Below, piece after piece: positions 26,347 through 35,553 of a stretch of DNA of 64,000 nt. The stretch is taken from the NCBI RefSeq assembly GCF_013359935.1, contig NZ_JABMCB010000192.1, positions 434,001 through 498,000 of the forward strand. The letters are read 5' to 3'. Under the pieces are notes generated by a model, which did no database searches, was not told the DNA's origin, and saw only the letters and a program-made list of their open reading frames with translations. The stretch's first letter is position 1; every line of letters begins with the position of its first letter. The DNA is from Paenibacillus xylanilyticus. GTDB taxonomy: Bacteria; Bacillota; Bacilli; Paenibacillales; Paenibacillaceae. The translations under genes were made by a program, and so were the position numbers.

Positions 26347-26425
26347 CTGTTATTCACTGTTATACTAATATTATAAACTATAATAGACGGAATGCTATAT
26401 AACAGTAAAATGTGGATGATAACAG
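26347..26425. promoter_or_regulatory. Operator-like ATAACAG repeats between divergent PLP genes
   Basis: CTGTTAT occurs at 26347-26353 and 26357-26363 (10 bases apart), and its reverse complement ATAACAG at 26399-26405 and 26419-26425 (20 bases apart). The spacing is in whole helical turns, and the two pairs face each other across an AT-rich centre containing TATAAT (26379-26384) for the rightward gene. MocR-type regulators are known to bind repeated sites in the region shared with a divergent target. The assignment is inference. Confidence 0.6.
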
Positions 26426-26441
26426 TTGGGGGAGCGGGCAT

Positions 26442-27962
26442 ATGCACATTGAATTAAAACGAGGAAGCAGCACCAAGTTGTATATTCAGATCGCGCTCAC
26501 ACTGGCAGACCGAATTCGTTCCGGCCTGATCGAACCTGGAACTCGCCTGCCGTCTGTCCGGAAAATGACGGCAGACCTGGGAGTGAGTCTGGTTACCGTG
26601 TCCAAGGCGTATGCCGAACTTGAGGCCATTCAACTAATAACTTGCTCACAGGGGAAAGGGTGTTATGTACGAGGGGCACAAGAGCTGGGAAAAACGGGGG
26701 AAATCGAGAAAAATCACCTAGGGGAGCGAAATCATGATGCCAACACCCCATGGAACTGGCAGATGGCACTTGTGGATTATTTGCCGCGGGCACAGCTCTG
26801 GCGTCATTTTGACGCTTCTCCACAGGTTCAGTACGAATTACATATGTCGGCCATCCAGCCCGAACTGCTGCCTACGAGTGAAATTATCGATAGTGCATAC
26901 CGACTGTCCTCCGACCATCCGGAACGTATGGCAGCGTACGGCTCATTTCAGGGGGATCGGGAGCTTCGCCAAACCTTTGCAGGCCATTTTACCGAAAGGG
27001 GGCTCCATGTTGCTCCTGAGCGGATGCTGATTACAAGCGGCACACAGCAGGGGATTGATCTTGTTGCTCGCACGTTCGTTGGACCTGGGGATGTGGTGTA
27101 CATGGAGGCTCCTACTTACACGGGGGCAATTGATGTATTTACAAGCAGGGGGGCCAAAATCATTACCGTACCGATGGACGGTGAAGGGATGCGTATAGAT
27201 CTGTTAACACGTCTCTGTGATACATACCCGCCGAAGTTGATCTATACCATCCCTACCTATCACAATCCGACAGGTATTACGATGAGTGCCAGAAGGCGGG
27301 CACAATTGTTGAATTTGGCCCAAAGTTATCATTGTCTCATTTTGGAGGATGATCCGTTTGCCGATCTTTACTTCCGCGAATCTCCACCGGCATCCATTAA
27401 ATCGCTGGATGGTACCGGCCATGTCGTTTATATCAAAAGTTTCAGCAAGGTGCTGTCTCCAGGCTGCCGCGTCGCCTGTGCAATCGCAGATGGAAGCGTG
27501 CTGACCCGTCTGGTGGCAGCCAAATCCACGGCAGATCTGGGAAGTCCCCTGCTTACTCAAAAAGCTCTTCAATCCTTCATTCAGCATCAGTACAGCTCAT
27601 ACATTCCTCGATTAAGGGAAGAATTGTACACCAGGCTCCGGGCAGCATCCGATGTTCTGGAGAAACACGGTGTGCCGGGTATGTACTGGACTTTGCCTGA
27701 AGGCGGATTGAATCTGTGGATCCAGCTGCCGGATGGTCTGGATATGCGGGAGCTGCACCGTCAGTCCCTTGATGCAGGGGTTTCTTTTCTGCCGGGATCT
27801 GCCTGTTATGTAGGTGAGACGGATACAGCGAGTCTGCGTATCTGTTTTACGGTGACGAATCTGGAGCGCTTGTGTAAAGGACTTCGGGTATTGTGCAGCG
27901 TTATTGAGAAGGTCATGCCTAGGCAGGGTGGGACAACGGCGGACAGGCTGCCGCTTATTTAA
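26442..27962 (+). CDS. MocR-type GntR/aminotransferase regulator
   Basis: The product has about 506 residues. The N-terminal GntR winged helix (~1-75) contains KLYIQIALTLADRIRSGLIEPGTRLPSVRKM; after a ~50-residue linker comes a complete aminotransferase fold with IPTYHNPTGITMS, LILEDDPFADLY and the PLP lysine Lys336 in SFSKVLSPGCR. These proteins are PLP-responsive transcription regulators (PdxR, GabR, MocR). ATG 26442 is chosen over GTG 26412 because GGGGGAG is eight bases before the ATG and the GntR domain begins right there. It most likely controls the divergent aminotransferase and itself. No pdxST genes are nearby, so a PdxR role is not supported. Confidence 0.93.
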   Translation: MHIELKRGSSTKLYIQIALTLADRIRSGLIEPGTRLPSVRKMTADLGVSLVTVSKAYAELEAIQLITCSQGKGCYVRGAQELGKTGEIEKNHLGERNHDANTPWNWQMALVDYLPRAQLWRHFDASPQVQYELHMSAIQPELLPTSEIIDSAYRLSSDHPERMAAYGSFQGDRELRQTFAGHFTERGLHVAPERMLITSGTQQGIDLVARTFVGPGDVVYMEAPTYTGAIDVFTSRGAKIITVPMDGEGMRIDLLTRLCDTYPPKLIYTIPTYHNPTGITMSARRRAQLLNLAQSYHCLILEDDPFADLYFRESPPASIKSLDGTGHVVYIKSFSKVLSPGCRVACAIADGSVLTRLVAAKSTADLGSPLLTQKALQSFIQHQYSSYIPRLREELYTRLRAASDVLEKHGVPGMYWTLPEGGLNLWIQLPDGLDMRELHRQSLDAGVSFLPGSACYVGETDTASLRICFTVTNLERLCKGLRVLCSVIEKVMPRQGGTTADRLPLI

Positions 27963-28048
27963 TTTTCGGGAACAAGGACATACATCCAATCCACTTTCGT
28001 CCTGATGCAATACGTTATAGTATCACTTGAAAGGGAGTTGGTTTTGAA

Positions 28049-28306
28049 ATGAACCATTACTGTCCACCGCTTTGCCCGATTGTCTGTGACCCGATCCAGG
28101 TTGTTGAGGATTACTACGTTCCGCAAATCGTACCGGTAATTCACCCGATTGAAGTTATCAAAAAAACACACTGTGTGCCGGTTCATCACCACTTGTATCC
28201 TGTTGTTGTCAAAGAAGAAGATCCTTGTTATGTATCCAGCCATAACAGCAAGAAAAAAGCCGTGAAAAAATCAGGCAAAGCCCGCACAACGTCCCGCAAA
28301 CGCTAG
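28049..28306 (+). CDS. CotD-family spore coat protein
   Basis: The product has 85 residues. The start MNHYCPPLCPIVCDP and the His/Val/Pro-rich middle (QIVPVIHPIEVIKKTHCVPVHHH) match the inner spore coat protein D family; the C-terminal third is strongly basic (KKKAVKKSGKARTTSRKR), which is common in Paenibacillus versions. AAAGGGAG precedes the ATG. No convincing sigma-K promoter could be picked out by eye in the 87-base gap. A terminator follows. Coat localisation is inferred from the family. Confidence 0.82.
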   Translation: MNHYCPPLCPIVCDPIQVVEDYYVPQIVPVIHPIEVIKKTHCVPVHHHLYPVVVKEEDPCYVSSHNSKKKAVKKSGKARTTSRKR

Positions 28307-28343
28307 TCGCAGCGGGTGCCCCGGGGGAATAGATAACAGGCTA

Positions 28344-28390
28344 AAAAGCAGCATACGCCCCGGGGCGCAGCTGCTTTTGTTTTTTTTATC
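28344..28390. terminator. Bidirectional terminator between cotD and subtilase genes
   Basis: AAAGCAGC and GCTGCTTT enclose a GCCCCGGGGC palindrome, with T runs on the right and A's on the left (T's on the minus strand). It serves the two convergent genes. Confidence 0.8.
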
Positions 28391-28420
28391 AACCCAATCG
28401 AAGAATGTTAACACATTCTG

Positions 28421-30295
28421 CTACTTGGTATATTTTTTCATCGTGTTATCCATCTGCTGCCTCACATGCTGAGGCCAAAACTGTAAGGGTGCACTGTTGC
28501 TTGAAGCGGCTTGAAGGGCTTTGTAAACATCGACCTGGCCATAACCATAATATTTGTCGTGACCTGGATCACCAAGGTCGATGACGCTCTGACGCATCAG
28601 GTCCATGACCTCCGTATTGGTGAGATCCGGATTCAACGAACGAATTAGGCCTGCAAGTGCAGCGACATGCGGACTGGCCATCGACGTTCCGGATAAGGCA
28701 GCATATTGATTATTGGGGTAGGTGCTTGCGATGCTGGAACCCGGCGCCATCACATCCACGTAATCCCCGTAGTTGGAGTACGAAGCTTTGTTCATATCCG
28801 GATCGGTTGCAGATACTGCGAACACTTCCGGATATGCGGCAGGGTATCCAGGTCGCTCGGTGTTGTCATTGCCCGTCGCAGCAATCAGGACAATATCCCG
28901 ATCAAAGGCATACTTGATGGCATCATGCAGAAATTGGGCGTCGGCATAATTACCCAGACTCATATTGATGACCTTGGCCCCATGGTCTGCTGCCCAGATA
29001 ATGCCTTCGGCAACAGCATATGTGGTTCCTGATCCCGAATTGTCCAGCACCTTCACGGGGAGAACCTTGTTATACCAGCTCATTCCGGCCACGCCTTCAC
29101 TGTTATTGACTATGGCGCCAATGATTCCGGCTACGTGAGTGCCGTGGCCCACATCGTCAAGTGGTTTGCTTTTAGGTTCCACGACGTTATATCCCTCCAG
29201 CAGCTTGCCCCTCAAATCTGGATGATTCAGATCTACTCCGGTATCCACTACGGCAACAATGACGTCTTCTTTCCCTTTTGTAAGGTTCCAGCCGCGATTG
29301 GTTTCGATGGCGGGGAGATTCCATTGATAATCGGAGAACAAAATATCGTTGGGAATCGTGACATCGGTTTGTTCAGCTGCGGTCTCATTGGTTAAATACA
29401 TGTAGTGGGGTTCCATATACAGCGGATTCCATTTGCGTTCGAAATAGGAATGCAGCTGCTCGTAATTCATGTGTTCTGAGCGAAATACGTAGGTGTATCC
29501 CAGCTTTCGCGCGGATTGGGTACGGAGATCGGATTTAATGATCCGCATATCCCGTTCACCCGGCTCCTGCCGGAAACGAATAACGATTTCATTTTCGTAA
29601 AAATGGCTGGCATTGGCGTTATCATGTCCTGTTTTTACAGTCACCTCGTTTAAGGTATCAGGATGCACGGATTCGATTTTGAATTTGCCCTCACGCGGGT
29701 AAGGAATCATGCGCAGGTTTTTGCGCTGATGCTGTTCCACCGCGTTCAGAACGTTTTGGCTAAAGAGTGCAATCACTGCTTTTTTGCCATCCTTGGAGGG
29801 CACTCCCATCACGAAGTATTTTTCTTTGCCTAAAGGAAATGAGGAAGATTCAAAGCTTTTGCGTTTCATAACGGCTTTTTTGGCAAGGTTAAGGGAGTGC
29901 TCCAGTTTTTGCTGCTCCACCTTGCTTCCTTCACCGGAGGCTTTCGCGAAATGTTTGCTGGTGGAGCCTTTGGTATCCAGTACATCGATGGATCTGATGT
30001 GTTCGTGTGTATGCTGTACATCTTGAATGTAACGGCCAAACTCAGCATCACTCATGGTGGCGCTCTTCTCAAGCATAATGCTGAGATGCTGCTTGGCATC
30101 CATACGAGTCAATAAATCTGTTGCTTTTACATCCTGAACTTTCAGTTGCTGTTTATTCGCATGTTCCTCATGAGGAGCATCGGGCATGGCACTGGGCTCA
30201 GGTGCAGGACGGTTGGATGTCGGAAGCAGCAAGGTCAGCGCAAGCGCTCCCGCACCAGCGGCAATGGCCCAGTTTATCCATTTAGGTCTGGACAT
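28421..30295 (-). CDS. Secreted or membrane-anchored subtilisin-like protease (S8)
   Basis: The product has 624 residues. The N-terminus KWINWAIAAGAGALALTLLLP is a signal or anchor. A long N-terminal region (~40-320) without a recognised domain is followed by the peptidase S8 domain with the full triad: Asp351 (VVDTGVDLNHPDL), His384 (GHGTHVAG) and Ser538 (SGTSMASPH), plus the oxyanion Asn476 (AATGNDN). The region before the protease, including NEIVIRFRQ and ARKLGYTYVF, resembles the propeptide-like segment of fervidolysin-type subtilases. It is monocistronic, with GAGGAGG before ATG. The role (nutrient protease or sporulation/germination processing) is unknown. Confidence 0.93.
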   Translation of the reverse strand: MSRPKWINWAIAAGAGALALTLLLPTSNRPAPEPSAMPDAPHEEHANKQQLKVQDVKATDLLTRMDAKQHLSIMLEKSATMSDAEFGRYIQDVQHTHEHIRSIDVLDTKGSTSKHFAKASGEGSKVEQQKLEHSLNLAKKAVMKRKSFESSSFPLGKEKYFVMGVPSKDGKKAVIALFSQNVLNAVEQHQRKNLRMIPYPREGKFKIESVHPDTLNEVTVKTGHDNANASHFYENEIVIRFRQEPGERDMRIIKSDLRTQSARKLGYTYVFRSEHMNYEQLHSYFERKWNPLYMEPHYMYLTNETAAEQTDVTIPNDILFSDYQWNLPAIETNRGWNLTKGKEDVIVAVVDTGVDLNHPDLRGKLLEGYNVVEPKSKPLDDVGHGTHVAGIIGAIVNNSEGVAGMSWYNKVLPVKVLDNSGSGTTYAVAEGIIWAADHGAKVINMSLGNYADAQFLHDAIKYAFDRDIVLIAATGNDNTERPGYPAAYPEVFAVSATDPDMNKASYSNYGDYVDVMAPGSSIASTYPNNQYAALSGTSMASPHVAALAGLIRSLNPDLTNTEVMDLMRQSVIDLGDPGHDKYYGYGQVDVYKALQAASSNSAPLQFWPQHVRQQMDNTMKKYTK

Positions 30296-30580
30296 GGGGG
30301 ATATAACCTCCTCTTGTATTTTGGACAGCAGTCATGAGTTCTGTATTCATCGTTGTCCTTGGCATAGTTCTATCGTTAGGAAAAGAGGTTATTTTTATGC
30401 AGGTGAAAACGGAACAGACTTCTTATATTAGGTAAGGATCGTGGCGGTTATGTAAAGGATGATTAAGGGATACCGCTCGTCATCTTTTTATGGTAGGATA
30501 GTAGCTGAGAATTCAAGGTCAGGGGACAACCACCGTGGCCGGCCTATATGTAAGGACTTATTTAAGGGGGAGCTACCTTT

Positions 30581-31087
30581 ATGTCAGCAGCCAATGTACA
30601 GAAAACTTGTGAGTCAACTAGGGAAAAGTTAAAACCTGCTATCGATCGGATCGAACAATTTTTGAATGAAAATGCTTTGCCTGAATTGGATCAGAATCAG
30701 ACGGAAGAATCAACAACCTTCTACAAAGGATTTCTTTCGGATCTCCGTCATTTGCTTGTTTTTTCTGAAGTTTCTTACGAAAAACTTGGCGTTGTGCTGC
30801 GTCGTGCCAATTTTGATGTTGATTTTGCCGAAAAGGCTCTCTATAACACGTATCACCAATGTGTAAACAGCTTTTTCTATCCGAAAAATGAATGTTATTC
30901 CGAAGATGGAAGATATGCTTATACAGGTCAGGATGCGATTCGCTTCCGTGACAAGCCGGTTCGGGCAGTACGCGATGTTATTCTTGAAATTTCCAAAACA
31001 TACGAAGAACTGCGCGATGATTTGGCCTATTATGAAAGTGACTATTTGACTCAGCGTCGGATGCAGAATCAACGCAATCACGCATAA
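30581..31087 (+). CDS. ypuI: YpuI-like protein (DUF3907)
   Basis: The product is a 168-residue cytoplasmic protein. It aligns with B. subtilis YpuI across the LSDLRHLLVFSE, AEKALYNTYHQCVNSFFYPK, RYAYTGQDAIRF and ELRDDLAYYESDY segments. It is helical by composition. The function is unknown. AAGGGGGAG precedes the ATG. The upstream 285-base gap contains no further gene; I could not pick a clear promoter. A tidy terminator follows. Confidence 0.82.
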   Translation: MSAANVQKTCESTREKLKPAIDRIEQFLNENALPELDQNQTEESTTFYKGFLSDLRHLLVFSEVSYEKLGVVLRRANFDVDFAEKALYNTYHQCVNSFFYPKNECYSEDGRYAYTGQDAIRFRDKPVRAVRDVILEISKTYEELRDDLAYYESDYLTQRRMQNQRNHA

Positions 31088-31121
31088 ACGTAACATTTAA
31101 CTTACGATACAAAATGGATGA

Positions 31122-31146
31122 AACCGCCAGCAATGGCGGTTTTTTA
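31122..31146 (+). terminator. Terminator of ypuI
   Basis: AACCGCCA-GCAA-TGGCGGTT followed by T's; compact and perfect. Confidence 0.92.
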
Positions 31147-31255
31147 GCGTGTTTTAACTATAAAAACAAATCCGAATGCATGTCATCATCTGACATCTCG
31201 CCAGAGAATAGCCGATTTACGCTGGGGAGACAATAGAGGTCGAGGTGATAAATAA

Positions 31256-31474
31256 ATGAGCCAAGACAAGCCAATTGTCAAATGCAGCGTGTCCAACTGT
31301 CATTTCTGGGGAGAAAACAATTTTTGCCATGCTGATGCCATCATGATTGACATTGACCAACATGCTACCCGCCGCTTGCATGAAGAATTTGCCGGGGAAA
31401 CGTTTGATTCAGATCATCAGGATCATGCGCGTACTTCCTCAGCAACATGCTGTCACACATTCAAACCGAAGTGA
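31256..31474 (+). CDS. DUF1540 domain protein
   Basis: The product has 72 residues. The Cys/His-rich pattern VKCSVSNCHFWGENNFCHADAIMID is the DUF1540 motif, with Ser/Thr/Cys residues near the C-terminus (TSSATCCHTF). The motif suggests a small metal-binding protein, seen mostly in spore formers and clostridia. The function is unknown. GAGGTGATAAATA precedes the ATG. A 6-bp perfect palindrome ATGTCA-TCATC-TGACAT (31180-31196) lies upstream in the gap. Confidence 0.85.
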   Translation: MSQDKPIVKCSVSNCHFWGENNFCHADAIMIDIDQHATRRLHEEFAGETFDSDHQDHARTSSATCCHTFKPK

Positions 31475-31509
31475 GCAGTCATCCCTATTCATAATGGAGG
31501 TGCTTTGAA

Positions 31510-31926
31510 GTGAAGAATGACAACAAAGAGGATTATCCATTTCATCGATCCAAAACCGCCACTCCGGCAAATGTGAAAAAACGTGAACGTGTGGATTATC
31601 CACGACGTGAACATCGCGAGGAGTACGGCGCAGAAGTAGCTCCTCCGGCTTCCGTACGTACAGAACGCCCGGAGCGTGCTGCAGCAGCCCCCGAAAAGCA
31701 TGAAGCTGACCGCGTCATGGAGTCAACCGGAAAAGTCTCCGGTTATATTGGACTTGCTTGCGGGATTGCATCCTTATTCATGTGGTCCATCGTACTTGGC
31801 CCGGCTGCAGCCGTGCTTGGTTACTATGCTTATGTGAACGGCCGTAAAACGACAGGAGCTTGGTCCATTGGACTTGGCGCACTCGCTACGATCAGTTATT
31901 TTTTCATGATTCCATTTGCCCGTTAA
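31510..31926 (+). CDS. Small membrane protein with basic disordered N-terminus
   Basis: The product has 138 residues; GTG start after GGAGG. The first ~75 residues are charged and unstructured (KKRERVDYPRREHREEYGAE). Two hydrophobic segments follow: VSGYIGLACGIASLFMWSIV with LGPAAAVLGYYAYVNGR, and AWSIGLGALATISYFFMIPF. The pair with the internal NGRKTTGAWSIG resembles DUF4190-type membrane modules. It is probably transcribed with the DUF1540 gene 35 bases upstream. The function is unknown. Confidence 0.8.
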   Translation: MKNDNKEDYPFHRSKTATPANVKKRERVDYPRREHREEYGAEVAPPASVRTERPERAAAAPEKHEADRVMESTGKVSGYIGLACGIASLFMWSIVLGPAAAVLGYYAYVNGRKTTGAWSIGLGALATISYFFMIPFAR

Positions 31927-31984
31927 ATTCATGTCAGCAGTTGCAAAGAATAGAATAAATTTTTTCTAAATGATCAGTATTTCT

Positions 31985-32028
31985 AACCTTCTGCCTTCCC
32001 GTCAATACGGGCTATGGAGAAGGTTTTT
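31985..32028 (+). terminator. Terminator after the small membrane protein
   Basis: AACCTTCT (31985-31992) pairs with AGAAGGTT (32018-32025), with an inner CCCGT/ACGGG stem and T's to 32028. Confidence 0.85.
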
Positions 32029-32150
32029 TCATATTTGCGCAAATGTGAGGATAATAATGGATTATTTTCTGAAAACAATGGAACCTTTTTGTAAAACGAT
32101 GTAGAATATAGGCATAATATACGTTTATTTATACGGGAGTGGGATAACAG

Positions 32151-32897
32151 ATGCAGATTGATCCAAGCGGGTCACGGCAATTACTGGAATTGCAATTGTC
32201 CAATGTTGCCAATCAAACGAATGTGTCAGGTGAAACGACTGGTTCATCTGTGGACTTCGCCAATATGATGGACGGGCTGTTAAGTGCGGATACAAGCAGT
32301 AGCGAGGCATCTTCTTCAACGTCCGTTGGCCTCTCCAAAAGATCAAGTGACGGCTTGTTATGGTTACAACTGGGCAGTTTGTATAACTCGGATTCCAACA
32401 CTATTTCCTCCAGCAGCAGTGAGAGTGTGTCTTTATCGTCTCTTACGAACACGGGGGCCGTTGATTCTACATCATCCGTACCGACGGATTTTGAATCTTT
32501 GATCGCCTCGGCGAGTGCCAAGTATGGTGTACCTGAATCTCTGATCAAGGCTGTGATTGATACGGAATCCGGATTTAACCCCAATGTGGTATCCTCTGCC
32601 GGTGCCAAGGGTCTGATGCAATTAATGGATGGTACAGCTGCGGGACTGGGGATAAGCAATGCCTTTGACCCTGCTCAAAATATAGATGCCGGAACCAAAT
32701 ATCTTTCCCTTCAGCTTCAGCGTTTTGGTGGCGAAGTGAAGATGGCGCTTGCGGCTTATAATGCCGGCCCAGGGCGCGTTTCCCGTCTGGGTGTGTCCAA
32801 TGACAGTGAATTGATGAGCGTACTGCACCTTCTGCCTGCCGAGACCCAGGCGTACATTTCCAAAGTGGAAAAGGCACAGTCGAAATATACGGCTTAA
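32151..32897 (+). CDS. Lytic transglycosylase (SLT domain)
   Basis: The product has 248 residues. The N-terminal ~115 residues are Ser/Thr-rich and probably disordered. The goose-lysozyme-like SLT domain (~116-245) has the catalytic Glu in VIDTESGFNPNVVSSAGAKGLMQLM, then NIDAGTKYLSLQLQRF and ALAAYNAGPGRV. It resembles B. subtilis YjbJ. It cleaves peptidoglycan between MurNAc and GlcNAc. No signal peptide is evident, as in YjbJ, so the export route is uncertain. GAGTGGGATAACAG precedes ATG. Confidence 0.9.
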   Translation: MQIDPSGSRQLLELQLSNVANQTNVSGETTGSSVDFANMMDGLLSADTSSSEASSSTSVGLSKRSSDGLLWLQLGSLYNSDSNTISSSSSESVSLSSLTNTGAVDSTSSVPTDFESLIASASAKYGVPESLIKAVIDTESGFNPNVVSSAGAKGLMQLMDGTAAGLGISNAFDPAQNIDAGTKYLSLQLQRFGGEVKMALAAYNAGPGRVSRLGVSNDSELMSVLHLLPAETQAYISKVEKAQSKYTA

Positions 32898-32984
32898 GTC
32901 AAAGACTATTTTTTTACAGCGAGTTGAGGAAGAGATCAATTCAGGAGCATGCATGGAAAGCCGGCCTGTTCCTGTTTGGTCTTT

Positions 32985-33012
32985 TTGTGTTGGGGCGGGA
33001 TCGTGTTACAAT
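32985..33012 (+). promoter_or_regulatory. SigA-type promoter of the desulfurase-thiI pair
   Basis: TTGTGT (32985-32990), 16 bases, TACAAT (33007-33012); expected start near 33019, 40 bases before the TTG start codon. Confidence 0.55.
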
Positions 33013-33058
33013 GCTCACTGTAGGTTCACGAGAACATCTGAAGGAGGTCTGACCTCAT

Positions 33059-34207
33059 TTGAAATATTTTGATTATGCAGCAACGACTCCTCCTGATTCA
33101 GACGTGGTTCGAACGATGGCTGAAATTATGGAGGCTCATTATGGCAATCCTTCATCCATTCATGGGTACGGAGAGCGAGCCGATCAACTGCTGAGACGGG
33201 CACGATCCGGTTGTGCAGCTGCCATAGGTGTTAAGCCCGAGGAGATCGTGTTCACTTCCGGAGCAACCGAGAGCAACAATCTTGCGATCAAAGGGGCAGC
33301 ATTAAGATATCAGTCGCGCGGAAAACATATCATTAGCACGGCTACCGAACATGCTTCGGTATACGAAAGTTTTTTGCAATTGCAGCAGTGGGGATGGGAA
33401 GTGACCTGGGTGCCCGTGGATTCCGATGGCCGCGTTAGCGCTCAGCAGATTATGGATTCATTAAGACCGGATACGGTTCTTGTGAGCCTGATGCATGTAA
33501 ACAATGAAACAGGGGTCATCCAGCCCGTTGCAGAAATCGGCAATCGTTTAAAAAGAGAAGCACCTCGCATCCTTTTTCATGTCGATGGAGTGCAGGGATT
33601 TGGCAAATTGGAGGCAAAGCCCGCATCATGGGGTGCTGATCTGTACAGCTTGTCTGCTCACAAAATCCGTGGACCCAAGGGAGCGGGGCTTCTGTATGTA
33701 CGGAATGGGGTCGAGCTTACTCCCTTGTTATCTGGTGGTTCACAGGAGCAGGGCATGAGGGCTGGAACCGAAAATGTCCCCTTACTTGTAGGTATGGCGA
33801 AGGCAATGCGTCTTGCTGAAGAACGGCAGTTGGATTTTGCTAGGCGTACAACCGTGTTGAGAGATCGAATTATGGAGACTATCGAAACGATTCCAGGACT
33901 CGTCCTGAACAGCCGTAAAGATGGTGCTCCTCACATTATCCATTTTTCTTATCCCGGCATGAAGGCTGAGGTGGCGCTCCATACGCTGGAACAACTCGGA
34001 ATTACCGTATCTACGCAATCGGCCTGCTCCTCCAGGTCTGCCGAGCCTAGCCGGGTATTGCTTGCGATGGGAAGAGATGCGGCTAACGCTGCAGGTGGAC
34101 TGCGGATCAGTCTTGGGGATGAACATACAGAAGAAGATGTGGCCTTGCTGGAGCAGGCGCTGCATCAGATGGTGGCGCAGCTGCGCCCGTTGGAAAGGCG
34201 GATGTAA
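33059..34207 (+). CDS. Cysteine desulfurase (NifS/IscS family), ThiI partner
   Basis: The product has 382 residues; TTG start after GAAGGAGG. PLP-dependent; N-terminus YFDYAATTPPDSDV, EIVFTSGATESNNLAIKG, PLP lysine in SLSAHKIRGPKGAGLLYV, and the active-site Cys in STQSACSSRSAEPSR near residue 327. It removes sulfur from cysteine as an enzyme-bound persulfide. thiI follows six bases downstream, so this is the dedicated sulfur donor for 4-thiouridine in tRNA, like B. subtilis NifZ; no iscU or suf genes are adjacent. Confidence 0.95.
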   Translation: MKYFDYAATTPPDSDVVRTMAEIMEAHYGNPSSIHGYGERADQLLRRARSGCAAAIGVKPEEIVFTSGATESNNLAIKGAALRYQSRGKHIISTATEHASVYESFLQLQQWGWEVTWVPVDSDGRVSAQQIMDSLRPDTVLVSLMHVNNETGVIQPVAEIGNRLKREAPRILFHVDGVQGFGKLEAKPASWGADLYSLSAHKIRGPKGAGLLYVRNGVELTPLLSGGSQEQGMRAGTENVPLLVGMAKAMRLAEERQLDFARRTTVLRDRIMETIETIPGLVLNSRKDGAPHIIHFSYPGMKAEVALHTLEQLGITVSTQSACSSRSAEPSRVLLAMGRDAANAAGGLRISLGDEHTEEDVALLEQALHQMVAQLRPLERRM

Positions 34208-34213
34208 AGTCAA

Positions 34214-35455
34214 ATGAAATACGATATGCTGCTTCTCCGTTTTGGAGAATTTATGTTAAAAGGTAAAAATCGTGCACGATTCGAGAAAACGATCATCACT
34301 CAGGTGAGAGCACTGCTTAAGCCGTACCCCGGCGCAAGCCTGCGCAAGGAATTTGGGCGATTGTACGTGGATCTCGGTGGTGAATCACACACGGAATTGA
34401 TCGCAGTACTGAAACGGGTGTTTGGTGTCATGTCCATTAGCCCGGTCAAAGTAACGCCTTCAGTGCTTGAAGACATCGTGGAAACGGCTGTTGCTTTTAT
34501 GGATGAGAGGGAGCATGAGTTCAAGGAAGGCACAACCTTCAAAGTGAACACCCGCCGGGTGTGGAAAGAGTTTTCGCATTCTTCACATGAAATGAATCAC
34601 ATGGTGGGTTCCCCGATTCTAAGAAAATTTCAACAGCTTAGCGTGGATGTACGTAACCCGGACATCGAACTGCGAGTAGAGATTCGGGATCAAGGAACGT
34701 ACATTTTCAATGAAGTGATTCCTGCCGTTGGCGGGTTCCCTCTCGGTACAAATGGCAAAGCAATGATGCTGCTGTCCGGTGGAATTGACAGTCCTGTTGC
34801 AGCCTGGGCTTCCATGCGTCGTGGACTGGAAGTGGAATGTGTACACTTTTACAGTTACCCGTTCACCAGCCAGCGTGCGAAGGAGAAGGTAATCGACCTT
34901 GCCCGAGCCTTGGCTGATCATGCAGGTACAATAAAGCTGCACCTGGTTCCTTTTACAGAGATTCAAACGGCTTTTACCCAGTTGGGACAGGACAATCTCA
35001 TCATTACACTGATGCGTCGCTCCATGCTGCGAATTGCAACGAAGCTGGCTGAACGTGAGCGTGCCCTTGCAATTATTACCGGAGATAGTCTTGGACAAGT
35101 GGCAAGCCAGACGCTGCCTAGCATGAATGTCATTGGGCGTGCCACGGAACTTCCGCTTCTGCGCCCTCTGGTGATGATGGACAAACAGGAAATTATTACA
35201 CTGTCCAAACAGATTGGGACATATGATATCTCGATTCTGCCTTACGAGGATTGCTGCACCCTGTTTGTGCCGAAATCACCTACCACGAACCCGAACCTTC
35301 GCATCGTGGATAAAATAGAAGCGACAATGAGCCAACTTCCTGAATGGATAGAGAAAGCTGTGGCTCAGACGGAAACCATCGTTCTTCATGCAGGTGAATC
35401 AGCCCCTGCAACCGATGAGAACAAAGAGAACGAGATCAAGGAAGACTGGTTCTGA
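34214..35455 (+). CDS. thiI: tRNA 4-thiouridine synthase ThiI
   Basis: The product has 413 residues. An N-terminal ferredoxin-like part plus THUMP domain (~1-165) is followed by the PP-loop adenylation site LLSGGIDSPVAAWASM (~188), RAKEKVIDLA, TGDSLGQVASQT and YEDCCTLFVPKSP. It adenylates U8 of tRNA and inserts sulfur. There is no C-terminal rhodanese domain, as in Bacillus, so sulfur must come directly from the desulfurase encoded just upstream. The tail after ~385 is low-complexity and acidic. Confidence 0.96.
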   Translation: MKYDMLLLRFGEFMLKGKNRARFEKTIITQVRALLKPYPGASLRKEFGRLYVDLGGESHTELIAVLKRVFGVMSISPVKVTPSVLEDIVETAVAFMDEREHEFKEGTTFKVNTRRVWKEFSHSSHEMNHMVGSPILRKFQQLSVDVRNPDIELRVEIRDQGTYIFNEVIPAVGGFPLGTNGKAMMLLSGGIDSPVAAWASMRRGLEVECVHFYSYPFTSQRAKEKVIDLARALADHAGTIKLHLVPFTEIQTAFTQLGQDNLIITLMRRSMLRIATKLAERERALAIITGDSLGQVASQTLPSMNVIGRATELPLLRPLVMMDKQEIITLSKQIGTYDISILPYEDCCTLFVPKSPTTNPNLRIVDKIEATMSQLPEWIEKAVAQTETIVLHAGESAPATDENKENEIKEDWF

Positions 35456-35507
35456 TGATCTGATGATGGTGGATGACATAATAAGGACTATGTTACCTTA
35501 AATGGAA

Positions 35508-35544
35508 AAAGGACTAGCCGATGGAAAATCGGTCAGTCCTTTTT
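35508..35544. terminator. Bidirectional terminator after thiI
   Basis: AAAGGACTAGCCGAT pairs with ATCGGTCAGTCCTTT, with T's on both strands. It serves thiI and the convergent TerC gene. Confidence 0.88.
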
Positions 35545-35553
35545 GTTTGGTGC

